Shown here: positions 56,600 through 64,000 of the stretch, one piece after another
Position numbering within the stretch: position 1 is the stretch's first letter
Layout of the letters: every line of letters starts with the position of its first letter
NCBI GenBank assembly: GCA_963771715.1
Contig: CAVYUQ010000003.1
Span: 496,001 to 560,000 of the forward strand
Direction of reading: 5' to 3'
Length of the DNA: 64,000 bases
Source of the DNA: JACVRW01 sp963771715
GTDB taxonomy: Bacteria > Actinomycetota > Thermoleophilia > Solirubrobacterales > Thermoleophilaceae
Position numbers and translations under genes: made by a program
Notes under the pieces: model-generated
What the model was told of the DNA's origin: nothing
Databases searched by the model: none
Seen by the model: the letters and a program-made list of their open reading frames with translations, nothing else

Positions 56600-57083
56600 C
56601 TAGAAGCGGTCCGGCGGCCGCCGGCTCGAGGATGACCAGCGGGATCTCGCGCTCGGTACGTTCTTGGTAGTCCCGGTAGCCGCCGTAGAGCTCGACCACC
56701 CTCGGCCACAGGCGCGTGCGCTCCGCGTCGGTCGCCACGCGAGCGCGCACGGCTCTCCGCTGGGACCCGACCTGAACCGTGGTGTCGGGGTTCGCGCGTA
56801 GGTTGTGGTACCAGGAGGGGTTCCGTGGGTATCCGCCCTTCGACGCGACGAGGACGAGGTCTGCGCCGTCGCGCATGTAGGTGAGGGGAGTTGTGCGTGT
56901 CTTGCCGCTCTTGGCGCCCACATGGTCCAGCAGCAGGGTCGGCGGCGCACCGGGGAAGCGGTGGCCGACGAGGCCATGCGTCGCGCGGTAGACGACGGTG
57001 TGTCCCTTCATCACCTGCCGGAGGACCGGCCACAGCCGGTCGCCGACCTGCCTGTAGTCAAACCCCGTCCTCACGACTGTCAC
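56600..57083 (-). CDS. Deazaflavin-type nitroreductase (DUF385), probable late +1 interruption
   Basis: The roughly 160-residue protein resembles F420-dependent nitroreductases. It has TLLLDHVGAKSGKTRTTPL, DLVLVASKGGYPRNPSWYHNLRA-type residues and REIPLVILEPA at the end. As written the frame runs 44 codons into the next gene. Skipping one base near 56618 gives a natural stop TAG at 56600, 10 bp before the next ATG. GTG at 57083 or 57074 can start it. Confidence 0.8.
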
Positions 57084-57138
57084 AGCATTTCAGAGACGGC
57101 TTCGCCCGACTCCTCGTCGGCGGGATACTGGACGGGCG

Positions 57139-57534
57139 ATGTCGCAGCCAAACCTGGAGCTCGCGAGGAACGCGGTCGCCGCCTTCAACCGCCGGGACGT
57201 GCCCGCCCTGGTCGAGATGACCACGGACGACTTCCGATGGGTGACCTGGACCGGGACGGTGGAGTCCACGGTCTACGACGGGGCCGAGGGGCTCGCGGCC
57301 TACTTCCAGGATGCCGACGTCTGGGAGGTCCTCGACCTCGATGCCCAGGAGTTCCGCGACCTCGGCGACAAGGTGCTCGTGGTCGGAATGTTCCATGCAC
57401 GAGGCGGAGGGAGCGGCGCCGAGGTCCGGGCTCCGTATTACTCCGCGTTCTTCGTAAGTGAGGGAAAGCTGGCGCGGGTCCTCAGCTTCCGAACCGAGGA
57501 CGAGGCCCTCGCCGCTGTGGGCCTGCTGGAGTAG
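57139..57534 (+). CDS. SnoaL/NTF2-like protein
   Basis: The 131-residue single-domain protein begins MSQPNLELARNAVAAFNRRD and ends EALAAVGLLE, like the two domains of the next gene. It has a cone-shaped NTF2 fold by pattern. No catalytic His-Asp pair is certain. It is 3 bp before its two-domain paralogue. Confidence 0.78.
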   Translation: MSQPNLELARNAVAAFNRRDVPALVEMTTDDFRWVTWTGTVESTVYDGAEGLAAYFQDADVWEVLDLDAQEFRDLGDKVLVVGMFHARGGGSGAEVRAPYYSAFFVSEGKLARVLSFRTEDEALAAVGLLE

Positions 57535-57537
57535 CCG

Positions 57538-58338
57538 GTGTCGCAGGCGACCGGGAAGCTGCGTGCGATGGCTGAAGCCGTGTACAGCGCACTCAACTCG
57601 GGAGATCTGGACGGCTTCTTGGCGCTGCTCGCCGAGGACGTCGAGTTCACCTCGCTGGTCGCGGAGGCGGAAGGAACCACCTTCCGCGGACATGCGGATG
57701 CGCGTGCCTGGTGGGGGACGGTCCGCGGCGCGTTTCGGGAGCCGCGATGGGCGTTGCTCGACGTCCAGGGGTCCGGCGAGCGCGCGGTCGTGAAGTTCCA
57801 CCTGACAGGCGCGCTGGCCGGCGTCCCGGTCGCGCAGACGATGTGGCAGGCCGCCAAGCTGCGAGACGGCAAGCTCGCGTGGTGGGCGTTCTTCCGAACG
57901 GAAAGCGAAGCCCTCGAAGCCGTTGGGCTGCGGGGGCAGGCGATGGTGCAGGAGAACGTCGAACTCTTTCACCAAGCCCATGACGCGGTGAACCGACGCG
58001 ATCTTGACGCCCTCCTGAGGTTGATGGACGCCGACGTGGAGGCCGTTCCGATCCTCGCTGGGATGGAGGGCGACTATCACGGCCACGCTGGGATCCGCCG
58101 CTGGTGGGAGAATCTGCTTGACGTTTTCCCTGACTTCGTCGCCAAGGTTGTCGAGGTGCGGGACCTTGGAGACCTGACGCTCGCAACCTTGCGTGTCCAC
58201 GGCCGCGGCGCGGATAGCGACGCGCCGGTTGACGCGCCGGTCTGGTTGGCGGCGCGGTGGCGGCGCGGGAAGTGCGTTCGGTGGGGTGCCTACCGAACCG
58301 AGGTCGAGGCCCAGGAGGCCGTGGGGCTGTGGGAGTAG
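57538..58338 (+). CDS. Two-domain SnoaL/NTF2-like protein
   Basis: The 266-residue protein is two NTF2-like domains in tandem. The first runs to FFRTESEALEAVGL. The second starts at MVQENVELFHQAHDAVNRRD, a normal start for a separate gene, and ends EAQEAVGLWE. At the junction the codons are CTG CGG GGG CAG, where both sister domains end with GAG TAG. A stop-codon loss (TAG to CAG) therefore explains the fusion. GTG at 57538 starts it. Confidence 0.78.
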   Translation: MSQATGKLRAMAEAVYSALNSGDLDGFLALLAEDVEFTSLVAEAEGTTFRGHADARAWWGTVRGAFREPRWALLDVQGSGERAVVKFHLTGALAGVPVAQTMWQAAKLRDGKLAWWAFFRTESEALEAVGLRGQAMVQENVELFHQAHDAVNRRDLDALLRLMDADVEAVPILAGMEGDYHGHAGIRRWWENLLDVFPDFVAKVVEVRDLGDLTLATLRVHGRGADSDAPVDAPVWLAARWRRGKCVRWGAYRTEVEAQEAVGLWE

Positions 58339-58355
58339 CGCCCGCGGCCTCGATC

Positions 58356-60011
58356 TCATCCGCTGACCACGAAGTGCACCGCCTGCGATTTGGAGCGGCG
58401 GCCACCGCAGTCACGGGCGCTGATTCGGGCGCGGTAGTGGCCCGGACGAAGGCCGCCAGTGCGGCGGAAAGTCACCTGGTTGGCACCGGCAGGCATCGAC
58501 CTGACGCGCGATGTCACAGGCCGGAATCGGCCCCCGCTGCGGCGCTCGACCGATATTCGCACCTCTGCACCCTCGGACAGCACGAAGTGGAACCGGGGTC
58601 GTAGGGCCGCACCCAGCCGCACGGAGAGGCGGCTGATCCCCGGCGACCTGCGGTCGGCGGGCCCCATTGCCACCATGAGACGGCTCGGGCGGTCCGGGCG
58701 TCCCGAGCGTCCCGGACCGCGCCAGACGGCCACCGCATCGCCGCGCCGGTTGGCGGCAACATCCCCACCGGACTGCGCCGCCCGCCGGGAGATCGGCTGC
58801 CGACAGTAGCCCCCCTGCCGGTGAACCGCCGCGAACACCTTTCCGTTGCCGGTCCAGGCGGCGATCGCCCGCCCACCGCCCGAGGCGATGCCAAGAGCGT
58901 CGCCCCCGCGTTCGAGCCGGCGGCCCCGGTGAAAGGCGCGGTGGGGCGGAGCGTCGGCACCGAAGATCCTCGGATTGTCACCGACATAGTCACGCTCAGT
59001 GTTCGCATCCCCCCAGAGGGCGAAAGCTCTGTCGTCGGCGTCGAGCGCCAGCCACGGGCCAGAACCACCCAGGTGTCCGAGCGTCCGGGCGCTCCCGAAG
59101 CGCTGGCCCGGCGGCCGCCGCGCCGCCTTCACATCTGCGCCGTAGCAGTAGAAACAGCGGTCCCACTGGGTCCAGAGCGCGACGACCGTCCCGTCCGAGG
59201 CGATCTGCACTTGGCCGGCCGTCAGCCCTTTCGACGGGAATCCGGATTGGTCCGGGACGGCGACCAGCTCTGGTGCTCCAAAGCCGCCGCCGGGGGGTCG
59301 CATGGCGGCCTGCAACTCATGGTCGCAGGGGAAAGGTGGGCAGACTTCGGAGCTCCACAGCACAACCGTTTCCCCGCTCGGGCCGCCGGCGACCCTGGGC
59401 TGATACGCCCTGCCGTCCGGCGGGGATAACCGCGCCGGCGGGCCGAACCCGCCGCCCGGAAGACGGTCGGCCGCTTCGATCACCGCCCCGGAGAAACCCT
59501 CCGGCGACCTCGTGTCCGACGACCAGACGACCGTCAGCCCCCCGCCTCCGCCGGCCGCTACCGCTGGGGTGAGCGTGGTCCCAACCTCGTGGATCGGCTC
59601 TGACACCGCCACCGGGTTCGAGAACAGGCCACCAGGCCCCCGGGTCGACGCCCAGACCCTCCTGTCCGCGGGACTGTGGCAGCACTCGGCGTCCCCCCAC
59701 ACCACGACGAGCGCCCCGCGCGAGTCCGCGACCAGATCGAGAGACTCTGGAGACTCGACCCAGCGCCCGCTGAGCGAAAGCCGCTGCGGCGAGCCGAAGC
59801 GCCCACCGGCCGGGCGCACGGCAACGCTGACCCCCTGCTCCTCGTCCCGCCAAGCAACCGCCACGTCGCCGGCGCTCGTAATCGCCACCCGCGCATCGCT
59901 GCCAACCGCCTGCGGAAGCGGGCGCTCCCCGTGCCAGCTCGGGACGGCCGCGGTGGCGACCGGCGGAAAGCCCGCGCATACCAGCCACACCGCGAACAGG
60001 CGAGCCCACAC
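58356..60011 (-). CDS. Large exported repeat protein, probably beta-propeller
   Basis: The 551-residue protein has a signal peptide (LFAVWLVCAGFPPVATAA). About eight repeats of the form SxGxAxVxWR (DVAVAWRDEEQG, GALVVVWGDAE, GGLTVVWSSDT, GETVVLWSSE, GTVVALWTQWD) fit a propeller blade pattern. A C-terminal beta domain resembles surface-attached modules (GLRPGHYRARISARD). Cysteine pairs (ECCH, CFYCYG) may form disulfides. The function is unknown. GTG at 60011. Confidence 0.65.
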   Translation of the reverse strand: MWARLFAVWLVCAGFPPVATAAVPSWHGERPLPQAVGSDARVAITSAGDVAVAWRDEEQGVSVAVRPAGGRFGSPQRLSLSGRWVESPESLDLVADSRGALVVVWGDAECCHSPADRRVWASTRGPGGLFSNPVAVSEPIHEVGTTLTPAVAAGGGGGLTVVWSSDTRSPEGFSGAVIEAADRLPGGGFGPPARLSPPDGRAYQPRVAGGPSGETVVLWSSEVCPPFPCDHELQAAMRPPGGGFGAPELVAVPDQSGFPSKGLTAGQVQIASDGTVVALWTQWDRCFYCYGADVKAARRPPGQRFGSARTLGHLGGSGPWLALDADDRAFALWGDANTERDYVGDNPRIFGADAPPHRAFHRGRRLERGGDALGIASGGGRAIAAWTGNGKVFAAVHRQGGYCRQPISRRAAQSGGDVAANRRGDAVAVWRGPGRSGRPDRPSRLMVAMGPADRRSPGISRLSVRLGAALRPRFHFVLSEGAEVRISVERRSGGRFRPVTSRVRSMPAGANQVTFRRTGGLRPGHYRARISARDCGGRRSKSQAVHFVVSG

Positions 60012-60112
60012 GAACCGAGTGTACGAGCAGATTCAGTCATCTGACGTACGCGATGGGCAGGGGTCCCGACGTACGTTTTGCATGTCCGGAACCACCAAGA
60101 GAAAGGAAGGAC

Positions 60113-60299
60113 ATGAGCGAGCAAGACACCCCCACCGTTGTTCTGGTCCATGGGGGCTTCGCCGACGCGTCGTTCTGGGCCCCGGTGATCAAGGACCTGC
60201 AGGCGCACGACCTGCCGGTGCTGGCGCCGGCGAACCCACTGCCCGGTGCTCCTCGTCGGCCACTCCTACGGAGGGGCCGTCATAGCCCTTAGCGCTTGA
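60113..60299 (+). pseudogene. Alpha/beta-hydrolase remnant
   Basis: The frame starts well (MSEQDTPTVVLVHGGFADASFW, with the oxyanion HGG) and runs to APANPL. The next intact motif, VLLVGHSYGGAVIAL with the nucleophile elbow, follows at once in another frame. Family members have some 25-30 more residues between them and another 150 after. An internal deletion and loss of the 3' end have inactivated it. The end overlaps the convergent aldehyde dehydrogenase. Confidence 0.75.
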
Positions 60300-61866
60300 A
60301 CACGTCGCGCAGCGTCTTGCGGCCCACCCGGGCCAGCGGCAGCGCGCCGCGCCGCAGCGCTCCGGGCTTGTCGGCGTCGCGGCCGTAGAGCAGCCGCGCC
60401 GAGGCCTGCATCGCCTTGCCGAGTGCCTCGTCGTACGGATGCCACCAGAAGTCGCGCGTGCGCGAGGGCTCCCAGGTCACCAGCTTCACGTTCACGCACT
60501 CGTAGAGGCCGAACTTCGAGTGCGAGCGCCCCACCCCGGAGCTCTTCACGCCGCCCCAGGAGCACGAGCACGCCCCGTGGCTGAACATGTGGTCGTTCAC
60601 CCAGACCATCCCGGACTCGAGCCGCCCGGCGATGCGCTCGCCCTTGGCGCGGTTCATCGTCCAGACCGACGCGCCGAGGCCGAACTCGGAGTCGTTCGCG
60701 AGCGCGATCGCCTCGTCCTCGTCCTCCACGGTCACGATCGGCACCACCGGACCGAAGATCTCCTCGCGCATGATGCGCATCTCGTGCGTCACGCCGGTGA
60801 GGACGGCGGGCCGGAAGAAGGGCGGCTCGGCGCCCCCGCAGTGAAGGGTTGCGCCATTCGCCACAGCGTCGTCGACCAGCTCCTTCACGGTGTCGAGCTG
60901 CTCCGACGAGATCATCGGCCCGACCTCGGTCTCCCACTCCATCGGGTCGCCCACTCGCAGGCCCTTCGCGCCCTCGACCACGCCCTCGATGAAGCGCTCG
61001 GCCACGTCATTGACCACGTAGACGCGCTCGATGCCCGAGCAGGTCTGCCCGGCGTTGGCGAAGCCGCCCCAGAGGCAGCCGGAGATCGCGTTCGGCAGGT
61101 TCGCGTCCGCGCAGACGATCATCGGGTCTTTGCCGCCCAGCTCGAGCACGGAGCCCTTCATCCGCTGCGCGCACTCGACCCCGACGCCGCGGCCGACCTC
61201 CACCGAGCCGGTGAAGAAGATCTTCGCCGCGCTCGACTCCACCAGCGCCTGGCCGACCGCCCCGCCGCCGTGCACGGTGCGCACCAGTCCCTCGGGCACG
61301 CCCGCGCGCTCGAAGACCTCCTGGATGCGCTGGCCGATCAGCGGCGTGAGCGACGCCGGCTTGAGCACCACGCCGTTGCCCGCCATCAGCGCGATCGCCA
61401 CCTCGCCGAATGGGATCGACCAGGGGTAGTTCCAGGGCGCGATCACGCCGACCACCCCGAGCGGCTCGTAGGTGAAGCGCGCGCGCTTCTGCTTGATGAA
61501 GATCGGCAGCGGGATGCGCTCGTCCTCGAGGATCCCCGGGCCGGCCTCGGCCAGCCAGCGGAGCGAGTCGATCGTGGGGAGCAGCTCCATCACGTACGAC
61601 TCGTTGCGCGCCTTGCCCTGCTCGCGCGTGAGCAGCTCGGCGAGCTCGTCGAGCTGGTCGATGATCGCCTGCGCCGCGCGGCGCATGTAGCGCGCGCGGT
61701 CGTGCAGCGGGAGCTGCGCCCAGAACGGCTGCACGCTCGCCACGTCGTCCACCACGGACTGCACCTGGCCGGGCGTGATCGTCGGGACGGCGCCGAGGCG
61801 GCGTCCGTCGAGCGGACTGAAGGACTCGAGCTCGGTGGCCTCAGCCGGCCGCAGGGCAGCTTCCAT
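60289..61866 (-). CDS. Aldehyde dehydrogenase (succinate-semialdehyde-like)
   Basis: The 525-residue NAD(P)-dependent enzyme has APWNYPWSIPF, FTGSVEVGRGV, VLELGGKDPMIV with the general-base Glu, and GQTCSGIERVYV with the catalytic Cys. EEIFGPVVPIV and VKSSGVGRSHSKFGL close the fold. The substrate is not clear. The extra 50-residue C-terminal tail after WEPSRTRDFWW is unusual but seen in some relatives. ATG at 61866 is the start; the frame upstream lies in rarA. Confidence 0.88.
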   Translation of the reverse strand: MEAALRPAEATELESFSPLDGRRLGAVPTITPGQVQSVVDDVASVQPFWAQLPLHDRARYMRRAAQAIIDQLDELAELLTREQGKARNESYVMELLPTIDSLRWLAEAGPGILEDERIPLPIFIKQKRARFTYEPLGVVGVIAPWNYPWSIPFGEVAIALMAGNGVVLKPASLTPLIGQRIQEVFERAGVPEGLVRTVHGGGAVGQALVESSAAKIFFTGSVEVGRGVGVECAQRMKGSVLELGGKDPMIVCADANLPNAISGCLWGGFANAGQTCSGIERVYVVNDVAERFIEGVVEGAKGLRVGDPMEWETEVGPMISSEQLDTVKELVDDAVANGATLHCGGAEPPFFRPAVLTGVTHEMRIMREEIFGPVVPIVTVEDEDEAIALANDSEFGLGASVWTMNRAKGERIAGRLESGMVWVNDHMFSHGACSCSWGGVKSSGVGRSHSKFGLYECVNVKLVTWEPSRTRDFWWHPYDEALGKAMQASARLLYGRDADKPGALRRGALPLARVGRKTLRDVFKR

Positions 61867-61880
61867 GGCGAGAGATTCTG

Positions 61881-63215
61881 TCAGTCGAGGCCGCGGGCGC
61901 GGCGGATTCGCGCAAGTCGCTCGCGCAGCTCCGCCTCCTCGCCGTGCTCGGACAGCTCGAGGAAGCGCTCGCCGATCGCCTCCGTGGGCATCAGCTCCTG
62001 CTCCGCGACCCCCTCCGCGTGCGAGTGCGGATAGTCGTAGTCGAGACCCCTGCCGAGCTTCTTGGCACCGGGGTACGCCGCGCTCCGCAGGGCCGCCGGA
62101 GGCTCCGGTGTGCCGTGCTCTCGCACCCACGCGCGGGCGCGCTTGATCGCCTCGTAGGACGCGTTCGACTTCGGCGCGAGCGACAGGTAGACCGCCGCCT
62201 GGGCGAGGTTCAGCGCGCACTCGGGCATGCCGACGTGCTCGACCGCGTGAGCGGCGCTCACGGCCACCTCGAGCGCGCGCGGATCGGCGTTGCCGATGTC
62301 CTCGCTGGCGAGCACCACCATCCGCCGGGCGATGAAGCGCGGGTCCTCGCCGCCCTCGATCATCGCCGCCAGGTACAGAAGCGACGCGTCTGGGTCGGAG
62401 CCGCGGGTGGACTTGATCCACGCCGAGATCAGGTCGTAGTGGAGATCGCCGCCCTTGTCGTAGAGGATCGCGCTGCGCTGGAGGGCGTCCTCGGCCACGC
62501 GCAGGGTCACCGCGCCGCTGTCGCCGACCGTCTCCGCGGCGAGCTCCAGGGCCGAGAGTGCGGTGCGCGCGTCGCCGGCCGAGCGAGCCGCGAGGAACTC
62601 GAGCGCGTCGTCCTCCACGCGTGGAGCGCCCTCGATGCCGCGGTCGTCGCCGAGCGCCCGCCGCAGCAGAGCCAGCACGTGCTCGTCCTCGAGCGAGCGC
62701 AGCTCGTAGATCTGGCAGCGCGAGAGCAGCGCCGAGTTGACCTCGAAGTAGGGGTTCTCGGTGGTGGCGCCCACCAGGACGACGGTGGCGTCCTCGACGG
62801 CCGGCAGGAGCGTGTCCTGCTGCGCCTTGTTGAAGCGGTGGATCTCGTCCAGGAAGAAGATCGTGCGCTCGCCGCTCGTGCCGATCCGGTGGCGCGCCCG
62901 CTCGAGCACCGCCCGCACCTCGGCGCGGCCGGCGTTCACGGCCGAGGCCTCCTCGAACGCGGCGCGAGCGTTCACCGCGAGCAGTCGGGCGAGCGTCGTC
63001 TTGCCGGTGCCGGGCGGCCCGTAGAGGATCATCGAGTGCGGCCGCCCCTCCTCGAGCGCCGTGCGCAGGGCCGACCCGCGGCCGAGCAGGTGCTCCTGGC
63101 CGACGAACTCGCCCAGCGACGCGGGCCGCATCCGCGCGGCGAGCGGCTGGCCTGCGAGGTCCGTGGAGTCGGGCCGGGTGGGCGAGTCCTCCGTCTCGAA
63201 GAGCTGCTCTTCCAT
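61881..63215 (-). CDS. rarA: Replication-associated recombination protein A (AAA+)
   Basis: The 444-residue RarA/MgsA protein acts at stalled forks and is related to clamp-loader subunits. Walker A GPPGTGKT is at 66-73, Walker B is FFLDEIHRFN, sensor 1 is VGATTENP and the arginine finger region is SALLSRCQ. The C-terminal tetramerisation part has DASLLYLAAMIEGGEDP. It is 14 bp before the aldehyde dehydrogenase start. Confidence 0.94.
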   Translation of the reverse strand: MEEQLFETEDSPTRPDSTDLAGQPLAARMRPASLGEFVGQEHLLGRGSALRTALEEGRPHSMILYGPPGTGKTTLARLLAVNARAAFEEASAVNAGRAEVRAVLERARHRIGTSGERTIFFLDEIHRFNKAQQDTLLPAVEDATVVLVGATTENPYFEVNSALLSRCQIYELRSLEDEHVLALLRRALGDDRGIEGAPRVEDDALEFLAARSAGDARTALSALELAAETVGDSGAVTLRVAEDALQRSAILYDKGGDLHYDLISAWIKSTRGSDPDASLLYLAAMIEGGEDPRFIARRMVVLASEDIGNADPRALEVAVSAAHAVEHVGMPECALNLAQAAVYLSLAPKSNASYEAIKRARAWVREHGTPEPPAALRSAAYPGAKKLGRGLDYDYPHSHAEGVAEQELMPTEAIGERFLELSEHGEEAELRERLARIRRARGLD

Positions 63216-63234
63216 CTAGCCGATTCTCGCAGCG

Positions 63235-63759
63235 CTAGCCGTCGATGACGCGGGCCATCAGCGCGGCGGCGTCGGCGTCAGACAAGCCCTCAGCGGAGAG
63301 TCGCCGCCAGGTCCAGAAGTCGAGCGAGAGCGCCACCAGCGGGCCGCCACCGAGCGCCTCGGCAAGGGCCGACATCCGAGCGTCGGCGGTGTCGCGCATC
63401 AGGGCGTCGAGCGCCGGGACGCTGCCGCGGTCGCGCCGCACGTTCTCCGCCATGCGGCCGGTTTCGCGGTACCAGCCATACAGCGCTCGCAGCACGGCCT
63501 CGACGCCCTCGGAGGGGTCGAGCGCCGGCAGCGGGTGCAGCTCCATCCAGTGTCCCTGGCACGCGGCGAGCAGCTCGCGCTCCTCGGGGAAGTTGTTGTA
63601 GACGGTCAGCCGCGTGACGCCCGCCCGCCGGGCCACCTCGGCGACGGTCGTCTTCGCCGGGCCGACCTCCTGGTGCAGCTCGACGGTCGCACCCGTGATC
63701 CGGCGACGCGTCTCGGCCTGCTTCTCCGCCCGTGCCTTCAACTCGTACTTGCGTTTCAC
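63235..63759 (-). CDS. TetR-family transcriptional regulator
   Basis: The 174-residue protein has an N-terminal helix-turn-helix (RRRITGATVELHQEVG, TTVAEVARRAGVTRLTVYNNF) and a C-terminal ligand domain with WYRETGRMAENVRRD. The GTG start at 63759 lies inside a 19-bp palindrome, so autoregulation is likely. It is divergent from a cupin gene that it probably controls. Confidence 0.87.
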   Translation of the reverse strand: MKRKYELKARAEKQAETRRRITGATVELHQEVGPAKTTVAEVARRAGVTRLTVYNNFPEERELLAACQGHWMELHPLPALDPSEGVEAVLRALYGWYRETGRMAENVRRDRGSVPALDALMRDTADARMSALAEALGGGPLVALSLDFWTWRRLSAEGLSDADAAALMARVIDG

Positions 63760-63776
63760 TGAACAGAGTGTACAGT
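63758..63776. promoter_or_regulatory. Probable TetR operator palindrome
   Basis: ACTGAACA-GAG-TGTACAGT is an inverted repeat with 7 of 8 pairs matching. It lies over the regulator start codon and 7 bp before the cupin ATG. Size and symmetry fit a TetR dimer site that would shut off both genes. Confidence 0.6.
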
Positions 63777-63782
63777 CATCGC

Positions 63783-64000
63783 ATGACGACCTCGATGCTC
63801 GCCACACCACAGACCCTGCTCGACGGCCCCCTTGGAGCCGTGCTGCTCGAAGCAAGCCCTGCCTTCTCGCTCGTCGAGCACCCGATCGCCCCGCGAACGC
63901 TGGCCGCGCCGGCGCACGTCCACGAGAACGAGGACGAGTACTCATACGTCCTCGAGGGCGAGGTCGGCTTCGAAATCGGGGATGAGGTGCTCAGCGCCGG
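63783..64000 (+). CDS. Cupin-domain protein (3' truncated by window end)
   Basis: The 72 visible residues contain the first cupin motif, PAHVHENEDEYSYVLEGEVGF-like, with two His and a Glu as metal ligands. ATG at 63783 is 7 bp from the operator palindrome, giving a nearly leaderless transcript. The rest lies outside the window. The enzyme type is unknown. Confidence 0.78.
   Translation, partial: MTTSMLATPQTLLDGPLGAVLLEASPAFSLVEHPIAPRTLAAPAHVHENEDEYSYVLEGEVGFEIGDEVLSA

Noticed and set aside
60289..62421. 710-codon frame as a longer aldehyde dehydrogenase
   Set aside because: The first 185 codons are antisense-free shadows within rarA in another register; the family start is the ATG at 61866.

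Overview
The window is very GC-rich and uses GTG and TTG starts freely. Its genes are packed into runs that overlap by 1 to 20 bases. Gene content (rpsF-ssb-rpsR-rplI-dnaB-purA, many anti-sigma and NTF2-like proteins, SARP regulator, c-di-AMP riboswitch on a cell-wall hydrolase, PIG-V transferase, deazaflavin-type nitroreductase) points to a Gram-positive Actinomycetota. It most resembles the Solirubrobacterales/Thermoleophilia, but that assignment is from memory of gene style and was not computed.

Layout. 1-1.4 kb: end of a TPR-like gene, a STAS anti-anti-sigma factor, tRNA-Lys and two small genes. 1.4-8.1 kb: a class IV aminotransferase, then a tightly coupled nucleotide-sugar operon (2-epimerase, 6-dehydrogenase, 3-oxidase-like, beta-helix acyltransferase) with three membrane proteins. 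8.2-12.9 kb: purA, dnaB, rplI, rpsR, ssb, rpsF on the minus strand. 13.3-16.4 kb: trehalose genes (otsA, treT) and an RsbW-like kinase. 16.5-19.8 kb: response regulator, histidine kinase and lipoprotein HtrA as one envelope-stress operon. 19.8-31.7 kb: a degenerate M28-like membrane protein, FlgM-like ORF, thiL, class A PBP, MscS, PIG-V transferase, HAD, CPBP protease, L,D-transpeptidase, and an M23 peptidase behind a c-di-AMP riboswitch. 31.8-33.2 kb: pyrE and nudC.

33.2-39.3 kb looks like a 6 kb integrated element. A 43-bp direct repeat of the 3' part of tRNA-Arg(CCT) bounds it. It carries a large SARP/cyclase/NB-ARC/TPR regulator broken by six frameshifts, a divergent membrane-anchored protein and a stretch with no recognisable gene. 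No integrase is visible. 39.3-43 kb: thiI, a hypothetical, galT, GNAT and a TlpA lipoprotein. 43.2-45.8 kb: an unusual 879-residue SF2 helicase. 45.8-53.2 kb: a nine-gene minus-strand operon for haem and cytochrome c (ccmA-B-C-D, hemA, hemC, a cobA-hemD fusion, SAM-hydrolase/DUF62, birA). 53.2-64 kb: glycoside hydrolase, VOC protein, moaB/moaC, precorrin-2 dehydrogenase, nitroreductase, NTF2-like genes, an exported repeat protein, a hydrolase remnant, aldehyde dehydrogenase, rarA, and a TetR/cupin divergent pair.

A global feature matters for any reader. At least thirteen otherwise intact reading frames, including the essential dnaB, are interrupted by a net +1 base, and I found no -1 shift. 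This looks more like insertion-type sequence error than decay, although the clustering in the regulator on the element is striking. Genes annotated through such sites are marked.
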